64,000 nt of DNA from positions 155,310-219,309 of the forward strand of contig VTPC01090903.1 of the NCBI GenBank assembly GCA_011009095.1, read 5' to 3'. A model generated the notes under the pieces. That model was not told the origin of the DNA. It saw only the letters and a program-made list of their open reading frames with translations, and made no database searches. This document shows positions 47,636-55,985 of this stretch, piece by piece; the stretch's first letter is position 1; the number at the start of each line of letters is the position of its first letter. The position numbers and the translations under genes are program-made. This DNA comes from Ignelater luminosus. Its lineage: Eukaryota > Arthropoda > Insecta > Coleoptera > Elateridae.

Positions 47636-49283
47636 CGTTGATGCGAAAACGCAACATTAAAGTAATAATTTTTTTATCAAGTACAATAAAACGATATCAG
47701 ATATATACAGTATCTACTATAAGGTGATGTTTTGTAGTATGTAAATATATTTTTCTTATTACAAAAAATTATTATTCTTTTGTTAAAATTTGCATATGAA
47801 TCTGACCAACTTCGCTAGTTAAGAGACAATTTCTCATAACTACATTATTATATTGAAAAATCTAAATATTTTGTAATGTTACATTGACGAGATATAAATA
47901 CACATGTTTTAACACAAAAAAGTTAAAAAAAAATTTTTTTTTTGTAATTTTAGTGTTCAGAAAATAATGTTGCGTTATCGCATCAACGGCATGATTTATT
48001 GTCCACTCCTCTAGCTAGCCCATAGTGTTAGACCGACAAAGGGACTGCAAGTTCTGCAGATTTGTTTGGTTTGGTTGTAAATAACTGACTTTTAAATGGC
48101 ATAATAGGAAGCAAGAAATATTTTAAAATTTATAAACGTACCTACTACAAATAACACCATAAAGTAATTTAAATTTTAAAGGTTTGAATAGGATATAGTA
48201 AACATTCCACAGATGTGGAACGGATGCCACGTTTTGACTTCGAGAATGCAATTTCTGAGTTACCGATAAAATGCAATAAAAACGAGAATTCTGGCAAATT
48301 ATACAATAAACATACAAATTCTAATAAATATACGTGTCTACACATAATAAAGATGTTGATAAGCGTTAAAAGTGAATCCGGAGCCGGCAGTAAAAATTTT
48401 GCTTATTCAAATTATTGTCTGATTGATATTGCATAACTGTTGCATTATCTCTTCCAAAATCACATATTTGCAACATAAGAGACAACCGCATTTAAATTTG
48501 TAGTCTGAAATCTAAAGAAATAATAAAAACTCAAATAGAGGAGCATTTGATTATAGGCTTGACAGTGGATCAAATATTTGTGTTATTCGATTGAACCACA
48601 ATTCCATCGTAACAATGATAACAAAGAATATACCAATAAATCCCGTGCAGGATACAAAACGGTATGATCAGAAACAGAAGAAAGAAATTAGTGTTCCACA
48701 GCTTTTAGTGGTAAGAGAATACATATAATAAAAATATGGATGGTGAACTTGGACGATATGGTATAGCTAACTACCGAATAAAGGTTAGAGGTGAAAAGTG
48801 GTGGTGACCTCTTTTTATAAATTGCACTGGTAGTATTTAGTCAACTGTTGGAATCTGTATAAAACTGCCAACAATAAAAGGATACCTCAACTCCAATTTC
48901 GTTCTTCTATAGTTCAGAAGGTAAAATTGAAGAGGAAAATCAAGATGAAACTAAAAGGGCATACCAAGGAAGAGATAGACCAACCAAAAACGAATTACTT
49001 GACGAGATTAGAAAAGATACGGTGGCTCACAGCATTATTCGCTATCCAGGAAAGTCGAGAAGAAGATGTAGAATTACAAGTTAGACTGGGTATATGTGTA
49101 CAAAGTGTAACGTGCATCTTCATTCTGCATGTTTTGATGACTTCCATAGACAATAAGCTTTCATGTGTGACCTGTCACAAAACTATACTTTTAGAAATAA
49201 AATAAAAACTGCATTTTTCAGCTTATGTGTCAAATAATCGTATTTACCCCGTATTCCGCCATTGATGCTAAAACGCAACATTA
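47636..49283. repeat. Subterminal 22 bp motif, three copies
   Basis: TTGATGCGAAAACGCAACAT occurs at 47,638-47,657. A copy in inverse orientation, AATGTTGCGTTATCGCATCAA, is at about 47,967-47,987, and a third in direct orientation with one change (TTGATGCTAAAACGCAACAT) is at about 49,262-49,281. The motif is itself partly palindromic (TTGCGTT/AACGCAA). Its position near both ends of the piggyBac-like element suggests transposase-binding subterminal repeats; that role is inferred. Confidence 0.8.
48350..49180 (+). pseudogene. piggyBac-like transposase, C-terminal relic
   Basis: With stops and shifts: ESGAGSKNFAYS (about 48,375), then RLDSGSNICVIRLNHNSIVT (about 48,556-48,615) and NPVQDTKRYDQKQKKEISVP (about 48,643-48,702), which match the W-N-D-N-S-x-V-x-x-x-T/S and K-R-Y-S/D-R-K-E-K-K segments of the catalytic core. 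YRIKVRGEKWW (about 48,774-48,806) is the conserved R-x-K-K-W-Y/W block. The tail at 49,035-49,150, with RRRCRITS, TGYMCTKCNVHLHSACFDDF, is the Cys-rich zinc-binding domain that ends most piggyBac transposases; all its main Cys/His remain. The N-terminal half and the first catalytic Asp are missing. Confidence 0.85.
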
Positions 49284-49416
49284 TCTTTTTGAGAACACCC
49301 TGTATAGAAAAATTCTTTTTTACTTACTGTGGTACTTTTTAGACTTCAGTTGGTCTGTATTTAAATAATGAACTTTCAAAAACTAAAATTTAATGCCTTG
49401 GCCGTTAATGGGTTAA

Positions 49417-50159
49417 AATGCAGGCTAGGATTGTCCTTTAAAGAAGTGATTTTTGTTATTTACAATCTTTATAGCTTTCTTAATAATAACAAAGTAATTT
49501 TAAATGCATGATTTTAACTGATTCAAAATAATAGGTACTTTAAGTAAAAGAATTCGATTAATTATAAAACAAATGTTAATAATTTGAGTTCTATAAATTA
49601 CTAATTAACTATAAATTTAAGTTTAATGATTATAACAATGACAATATAAGCAAGCACATACATATTCTCACCACAGACACCATCACACCTTGAAAGTAAT
49701 ATCATAATAATTATAATAAAACATTTGCTAATTTCTTTATTTATTTATTTACATAAAACAAGTTTTAGTTAAAAGAATTTTAATAAGTTTTTAATTTAAT
49801 TCGCACGAGGAGACTTAGTTAACTTCAGGTAGTTACTTATATTACGAATTTTAAGTAAGCTATACAGGGTGGTGAATTTCATTCCGTACCATACAGAAAT
49901 ATCGATTATTTCTAAGTGTCAAAGATTTAGATTTTCAAGAGAATTTCAATTGCCTAAAAACATGGTATACAAAGAAACAACCCTAAAACTTGAACAAATG
50001 TACAAACACTAACATATATAAATTTAAGCAGTAATGAATTTAATTGGAGTACACTTTTCATGATTAAGCAATAAAAAGGCAAAAACATTTTGCGGTTAAT
50101 AAGTATTAAAATTCTTCCTTTATTGGCAGGTTTATCAGCCTAATAATTACTCGATTAAA
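49417..50159. other. Non-coding interior of the 4.5 kb insertion, right
   Basis: AT-rich, with a TTTA run at 49,737-49,751. TATACAGGGTGGTGAATTTC at about 49,861-49,880 looks like the end of a Tc1/mariner-type MITE, but no inverse partner is visible nearby. Confidence 0.45.
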
Positions 50160-50355
50160 ATTTAGTAAACTTCATCAATAATGCACACATTTTATCAAAT
50201 CTTTACAAACTTCACTAAAATTTCACGTACGTCACTAAAATTTCACAAACTTCACTTAAAAATTCACAAATTTCACGAACTTTATTAGAATTTCATGCAT
50301 TTCATTAAAATTCATCTACTTCACATATAAACTTCACGTACTTCATGACGCGTGT
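50160..50355 (+). repeat. Minisatellite, about 20-22 bp unit
   Basis: About eight degenerate units such as TTCACGTACGTCACTAAAAT, TTCACAAACTTCACTTAAAA and TTCATGCATTTCATTAAAAT. It resembles the array at 45,880-46,075 in its TTCAC/TTCAT words and orientation but has a shorter period. It lies just inside the right border of the 4.5 kb insertion. Confidence 0.75.
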
Positions 50356-50362
50356 ACACCAA

Positions 50363-50576
50363 ACTTCATCATCGGTCTATTGCTAGTGATGCTGACTCCC
50401 AGATATTTGAAGTGCATGGCTTGTTCTACACTTTCGTTATAGACTGCTAGCTTGTATCTTTTAGGTTCTTTAGTGATTCTGAGGGATTGCGTCCTATTGA
50501 CAGATATAGTTATATTAAATTTTGATTTTCTTATTATCCTTTCAATAACCTCTGCCGGGGGATAATTATTCTCCAA
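50363..50576 (-). pseudogene. LINE RT fragment before C-terminal domain
   Basis: An open minus-strand frame reads ENNYPPAEVIERI, NITISVNRTQSLRITKEPKR and AMHFKYLGVSITSNR, the thumb region of insect LINE RTs (F-x-I-x-x-x-x-x-K-T-K-x-x-x-I-S-K-E-P then F-K-Y-L-G-V-x-I-T-S-x-R). Its last residues after SNR are encoded by the inserted DNA. On its 5' side it abuts a LINE endonuclease fragment of opposite orientation. Confidence 0.85.
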
Positions 50577-50965
50577 GCCCGGATAAAGAAGCAGGATTCT
50601 TAGGTAAGGCCAGCAACTTGCCTGAGGTAAAACATTAAGACGCTTCTAAAACTAACAAATTAGCTTCAGAAAGGACCGATCAAAATTATAACAACTCAGC
50701 GAGATCACGGAAGAAAACGAATCTGGAAATCAAAACATCTACGAATTGCGACCCGGAATTTAAATCGTTTCTCAATAAAGACCAAGAAACCTTAACAGAG
50801 CTTAAAAAACATATAATCGACATATGTGCACTATCAGAACTAAAAAAGATCAAAGGGAATACCAACATGGATGAGTATGTGCTAATGTATAGTAGAAAAG
50901 AAAAAAACAAAAAAGCGACACCAGTAGTTGGCCTTCTAATACACGAAGAATTCAGTTTCTATAAT
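50577..50965 (+). pseudogene. LINE endonuclease fragment, inverted
   Basis: On the plus strand one frame runs, with few breaks, from KKTNLEIKTSTNCDPEFKSF (about 50,713) through KDQETLTELKKHIIDICALS and ELKKIKGNTNMDEYVLMYS to ATPVVGLLIHEEFS (about 50,955). This is the start of the apurinic-type endonuclease of insect LINEs: T-W-N-V (here T-N-C-D), then I-D-I-x-A-L-S/Q-E-x/L-K, then G-V-G-x-L. It points away from the minus-strand RT fragment that ends at 50,576. The arrangement is the one expected for the 5' part of the same copy inverted during insertion. Confidence 0.8.
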
Positions 50966-52617
50966 TTATTTAAATACTACACGGTAATTCTGTTTTCTTT
51001 TAAATCTCAGGCCATTTATAAAAATAGATGCTTATAATGAATTTAGGACTGACATATCTGTAAGCAAATAGGTGTTATAAAAGCATATTTAAATGAAAGC
51101 AAATCAGATATGTAGAACACTTCCATAGAACATGAAGCATTTGATGGCGTGTTGTGTAATAAAGCTTAAATACTGTGTAACATCAAAAAACGATAACCAG
51201 AAATTACGTGCGAGTATCTTTTGGAGTAAAATAGATTAGGAATGAAAATACTCACAAATCGAGCAATAAAATTTTATATACGTAGATTAAAAACAATAAA
51301 AATAGCAAAAAAATTTAGACAGGAATAACTTATTGTCGGTAAAACAAAAAACGGTTGGAATATAAACAAGTATTAGGAAAAAAAATAATAAGACAAGATA
51401 CTACCATTTATAGATTTTCTATTTCTTATTTTATCTGAACAAATAAAAAGGAATTCAAGTGTGAAAAGGTATCATTTAGAAGTAATTCAGGTTTATAATG
51501 TGGACATAAAAAATTATATCTAGAAATTACGGAAATGGAATTAATGGCTTGTGATTTCTAAAAGGGCTGTTTTGTGACCGTTTGTCGATTTTAGTGGTTA
51601 AAAGGTTTTCAGGAAACAAATTTACTGAATGCTTCCGTTTATTTTCGTATAATTATTAAAATTTCATTGTTGGAGAATAAAATGAATTTGTTTATCAGAT
51701 TGGAATTGTTTAAACTTTCCTGTAGAAATTATTGCACTACCGGAAATGGGATTAATATCTATTCACATCTATTCGGCTATAACTTTGTTACTTACTTTCC
51801 TAAGCTTATTATTTTAATAAAATATTTTTAAAAATGTATATTCTAAACAAACGAATAATTTAGTTGATCTAACATCTGTACATTTTACTCGTTCAAACAG
51901 ATCTAAATACTATAAACAGATTGTGGTATACCTACAATGCAAAAGTAAACATATTTCTCAGACTTATTAATGGCTTTCAGAGCTTATTATGTAGTGTTGT
52001 TTGCTTGTGAAAATCTACTTCTAGCTTAAAATTAACTACATTGTATTTACATAATAAAATAACTTATTGATAATATTGTAAAGCTTTTTATTATCAGTGT
52101 AATATTAAGGCCCACTTTTACTGTTGTTGGGTAACTATATCGAAGGTATTATTGCCATTTGTGAAAATGCCAAGCAACAGTTGTATTCACTGATCGTAAA
52201 AAAGGGCCTAAATGTTCGCAGAGATTTCAGTGTTAACGTAATAAAATTATTAGTTTTGAGATCTAGTTAAAACGTAGAACATAAATCAAAGTGCCTGCTA
52301 GCCAAGTCTAAAAGTCAAGACGAGTGAATCCATTCTCCTGCTGAAATGTTCATTGTGTGCTAGAGACAAATAGAACCAAGTTCAAATGTCGAGCCAAATT
52401 TGATTGAGGTTATCTCTAAGAGGTATTAATTGCTTTACATTATGTGAAATTATGATTGAGATGTTAGAAACACGTTTCTGCTATCCTATTTATTACCAGG
52501 CGGGTTTTCCAGAAATTGAAAATGCCGACACGTTTTAATATCAGTCAATCAATAAGTGAAATTCTAGCTAGCCTTGTTTCTTGGAAAAACTAAATGTTCA
52601 TTTATCGGGTTTAGTTT
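50966..52617. other. No recognisable feature
   Basis: AT-rich DNA without protein traces, element ends or repeat pairs that I can support. Confidence 0.5.
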
Positions 52618-53890
52618 ACAACTATTATTCTCAAACCGAAAATGAAATCTAGTTGAGCAAAGAACACACAAAAAATTAGAAACATTCTTAGGAAATAAGG
52701 AACGACAGCTTTTATAGTGCCGTGTCTAAGCTATTGAAATTCATATTGAAATCGTATCTCTGCAGCTGCTTTTACTTTGATCATCATCGTTCATGATACT
52801 TAGTTATTTTAAATCAGCGCGATGTGATTGGAGCTGTTGAAATTAGAACTGTAGCTCTTGTTTGGTGCAGTAAAATCGGGGAGTTGGAATGACTGTTGCT
52901 CCGAGCCAGGCAAAAGTGAGAGAAAAAAGTCGACTATATCAATAGTCCTCTTGATTGGCGATGGCTTTGCTGTAGTGATGGTAGCAGCGTCTCGCCAATA
53001 AAAAGCGAAGGACGATAAAGACGCAACGCTCAAAGAAGAAAAAACTAGGCTTTTTAAGATGACAACATGATCTCCGCATAATAGTTAGGGATGCCGAAAA
53101 GCCCCGAGGAGCGTTATCACGCAGATTCAATTTATTATTTGACATTTGATGGTTGGAATTGTTGATTAGTTAGTTTGACTAGTAATAAACTAGAGGGGGA
53201 GGAAAGAAGTAGAGTCAAAAGTACCCTCGAGGTCGTTAGGAAGATGTATTGTGTTCTGAAACTGACCGAAAGGTGTTTTAGTTCGACTTGAAGTTGCCAG
53301 TCAACCGTTTCCTAAAGAAGTGCAAAGCACTTCAAGTTTGTGCACTCTGTCCTGGTCTGGAGGTAAAATAGTAACGTTTCTTGCTGAGAATCTACTTGCA
53401 GATAAATCTCCTCCGGAGTCGTTAGACCAGACTGCGCGGTGTGAAGAAGAAGCAGGTAAATTTGTAATCAATAATAAGTGGAATGAATGTCTTACATGTG
53501 TGAAATAAAATGTAGGGGTGGCAAATCACGGATGTAGAAGAGCAGGCCGCTGCACTGCCGGAAAATAGTTGAACAGCAACGTATGTTGTCCTAGTAATTT
53601 AGGGTAAATAAAAAGACGATATTCAACCGATGCGATGGGGAATGATCAAAGCGGGAGCCCTAAGAATCCGGGCATATATTGTCAGGCATAGGACTAGATG
53701 TTCTAGTAAAGTTTCTATGACAAAAGGGTATGGATTGGGTTTTGGTCGGGTTAACACGTTTTCGTAGGAGGACCTTGCAGACGATGCCTGTGGTCGAAGG
53801 GCGGTGTTGTCTAAGAACCAGACCATTTGAATGTTAGGGTGTTGACGTTGGAAGATGTCTTTATAATACAAAAAAAATAAAATAAAATTT
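52618..53890. repeat. 1.27 kb duplicated unit, copy 1
   Basis: This unit is followed directly by a diverged copy in the same orientation. Matching landmarks include GAAATCTAGTTGAGCAAAGAAC/GAAATCTAATGG...AAAGAAC at the start, AAGCACTTCAAG in the middle (53,320-53,340 against 54,470-54,481), GTGAAGAAGAAG with GGTGAATTTGT-like sequence, and GTTTCTATGAC with AAAAG near the end. The minus strand keeps an 82-codon frame (53,623-53,871; WFLDNTALRP, PYPFVIETLLEHL) whose counterpart in copy 2 is also open. I do not recognise the unit. Confidence 0.75.
53623..53871 (-). other. Unidentified open frame in repeat copy 1
   Basis: 82 codons from ATG, open on the minus strand. It shares the spaced pattern F-x-D-N/D-T-A-L and F-V-I-E-T-x-x-x-H-L-x-L with a frame at the matching place in copy 2 (55,744-55,959). 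That could mean past coding selection in the repeat, or simply shared ancestry of two copies with few indels here. No known family recognised. Confidence 0.35.
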
Positions 53891-54771
53891 GTGTTCGTTA
53901 ATTATTTTTAAACTGATAACGAAATCTAATGGTTGTGAAAAGAACGCACAGAGAAATTGTGAAACTTATAGGATCGACAGTTGTTGTTAAGATTTATCTT
54001 TAGTGTGCCACCTAAACTGTTTCAATTTATGTAAGAAGTTGTCTTTGCAGTTGATTTTTCTTTCATTATTATCATTCATGGTCAATCTCTGTTTAATGAT
54101 TTTAAAAGCCATTGAAACTTCTCTTCAGCCCGATGTGGTTGAAGTGGTTGGAACTGGAACAGCAACTCTCGTCTGGTAAAGAAGAGAAGAACTAGTCGAT
54201 GGACTCCTCCCCCCCACGGAGCACCACAGAAGAGGCCTTTATTCCGTCACTGACCATTTTCTGGATTCTGTCTTGTGGTGAAAGCAGCTTCTCGTCAACA
54301 GACGGCGAAAGGCGACAAAGAGCAAACACGGTAAAGAAGAAAAAAACAAGAATTTCATGAATGACTAAACAATTCTTACGAAACACTTAGAAAAGTCGAG
54401 AAATTCTCAGGAGGCTAAAAGGTATTTTGGTTCAAGGTTGTTTTCGGTCGTTTCCTCGGGAGATACTAAGCACTTCAAGGATGTGATCTATCCCGATTGA
54501 CTGTCTGCCTGCATCGATCGGAATCACCCCAACAAATCATAGTTACATCCCAAACCAAAAATCCTTTTGCATATGGACCTTTCATTACTTCGTAACTGCT
54601 TAATTAGACTGCGGGTGTTGGTGAAGAAGAAGGTGAATTTGTGGAACAGGATGCGTTAGTAGCAGATCGCGGGTTTGAGAAAGTAGGCCACTGCGCTGCT
54701 GGATTATATTTGATCAACACCGCATTTCGTCCAATCAATTTAAGCTAGATGAAAAGGTGATATCCAACTTA

Positions 54772-55771
54772 TACAGTGTGGAAACTACTTATGGAATAAA
54801 TTATATAATTTTAGTACCAATGATATTTCGCAAAAACACCGAGATAGGTAAACTAGTATTTTTAATTTTGCTCATCTTGACTTACTTTGCATGTCCGTGA
54901 CGTCAGCAGTTTCCAAGTCATGACGTCACATACATTTTTCTGAATGAAATTTTCGCGGTTAATTTGTTGATACACTACCAATCTATGGTAAAATTCGTTT
55001 CTGGCGTTGTGCAATATGTCACGTGTTATTCCTCTAATTTTTGTTGTAATCCGTTCCTTCAAATCATCTAAATCTTGAGATTTTGTTTTATATACTTTGT
55101 TTTTTAAATAACCTCAAGAACATCTAATGGATTTAAGTCTTGTAATCTAGCTGGCCATTCCAGAAAACCTTCCAGTTCACCTGTTTGGAAAAACATCATC
55201 TAACTATTCTCGAACTGTACGCACATAATGAGCTGGTGCTCCATGCTCTTAAACCAATTGGTGTCATTAGTAATATCTGGATCTTGCGGATTAGGATATA
55301 AAACTGCCAAAGCTGGCGACTCTAAATACCGTTCCCCATTAATGTTATTATTCAAAAAGATAGGCCCCAATATGCTAATATTTTGATAGTGTTCTAAACA
55401 TTTTGTTATCCTAATAAATTGTTCACTTGTAATTTTTAAAATTATTATTAAAAACGTTTTTACGATTTTTATTTCACATACTGTTGTGTTCCATAAAAGT
55501 GTAAATATCTCAAAAACTGTTAAAAATAAAAGTATCAAATATAGTTTGTTGAAGCGGTCTTTTAGAGTACTATTGAAAAATAAAATTAAAAATGTACCAT
55601 TCCATTTAAAAAAATTTCATGTGACGTCATCAGTCGGAAACTGATGACGTCTACAAGGTAGATTAAAATGAGCAAGATTTAAAATACTAGTTTACTTGTC
55701 TTAGCATTTTTGCGAAATAGCATTCGTACTGAAATTATATAATTTATTCCATAAGTACTTTCCACACTGTA
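54772..55771 (-). mobile_element. Tc1/mariner-type element, 1.0 kb, deleted copy
   Basis: Terminal inverted repeats of about 190 bp: TACAGTGTGGAAACTACTTA at the left and its near complement at the right (about 55,580-55,771). Both contain TGACGTCA-type sites and AATTATATAATTT. It is flanked by TA on both sides. The interior carries the C-terminal half of a Tc1/mariner-like transposase on the minus strand. It interrupts copy 2 of the 1.27 kb unit, so it is younger than the duplication. Confidence 0.9.
54870..55540 (-). pseudogene. Tc1/mariner-like transposase, C-terminal relic
   Basis: Reading leftward on the minus strand: FLNNNINGERYLESPALAVL (about 55,365-55,305), a block following the first catalytic region, then NPQDPDITNDTNWFKSMEHQ. 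After a shift, EWPARLQDLNPLDVLEVI (about 55,160-55,108) contains the third catalytic Asp block, normally W-P-x-R-S-P-D-L-N-P-L-D-F, with Gln replacing Pro. The frame 54,862-55,062 (MKERITTKIRGITRDILHNA, EFYHRLVVYQQINREN) is the C-terminal helix region. The N-terminal DNA-binding half and first catalytic Asp are absent. Confidence 0.85.
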
Positions 55772-55985
55772 TATCTCATGGATGACAGGAAGTGAAGACT
55801 GGAGTTCCAAAAATTCAGGCTTAAGTCTAGGTGTTTTCGTGAAGTTTCTATGACGAAAAAGTATGATGTAGGTTGAGTTTGACTCTCTACTGTCGGAACC
55901 AAGACTTTAAGCGAGAGAGAGTGAGAGAGAGCGGTGTCATCTGTAAACTGGGGTGACAATAAAAATCAAATAAAATAAAATTGGG

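Larger units (their letters stand above)
47620..49416 (+). mobile_element. piggyBac-like transposon, 1.79 kb
   Basis: The element (47,624-49,412) begins CCCATTAACGGCC and ends with its exact complement GGCCGTTAATGGG, a 13 bp inverted repeat, and is bordered on both sides by TTAA (47,620-47,623 and 49,413-49,416). TTAA duplication and C-C-C-type ends define piggyBac elements. It contains the C-terminal half of a piggyBac-like transposase in decayed form, so it is an internally deleted, non-autonomous copy. It sits inside the 4.5 kb insertion. Confidence 0.92.
45841..50374. mobile_element. 4.5 kb insertion with minisatellite ends, unknown class
   Basis: The borders are fixed by the interrupted LINE and the 9 bp duplication. 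Near each border stands the same-orientation motif GTACACCAAACTTC (45,868-45,881 and 50,353-50,366), and just inside lie related short-unit arrays (45,880-46,075 and 50,160-50,355). I see no terminal inverted repeat, and no transposase other than that of a nested piggyBac-like element. A 9 bp duplication and repetitive ends would fit a Mutator-like element, and direct end motifs would fit other classes; I cannot decide. Confidence 0.6.
45550..50576 (-). mobile_element. LINE (minus) split by a 4.5 kb insertion
   Basis: Two LINE blocks on the minus strand belong to one copy: 50,375-50,576 (upstream) and about 45,560-45,840 (downstream). The upstream part ends KYLGVSITSNR, and the downstream part begins at the same residues, NRHIKEKIQTTKAA, the expected continuation. 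The sequence over the join is duplicated: GTCTGTTGC at 45,832-45,840 and GTCTATTGC at 50,375-50,383. This marks an insertion of 45,841-50,374 with a 9 bp target duplication (one mismatch). Confidence 0.8.
53893..55985. repeat. 1.27 kb duplicated unit, copy 2 (interrupted)
   Basis: Diverged head-to-tail copy of the preceding unit, lengthened by a 1.0 kb transposon at 54,772-55,771. Its minus-strand frame at 55,744-55,959 (FTDDTALSHS, SYFFVIETSRKHLDL) can be aligned with that of copy 1 (FLDNTALRP, PYPFVIETLLEHL). Both copies end in an ATAAAATAAAATTG-like stretch. A GA-rich run (GAGAGAGAGTGAGAGAGAG) at 55,913-55,931 is special to copy 2. Confidence 0.75.

Noticed and set aside
49861..49880. TATACAGGGTGGTGAATTTC as a MITE
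   Set aside because: Only one end is visible; no inverse partner was found nearby.
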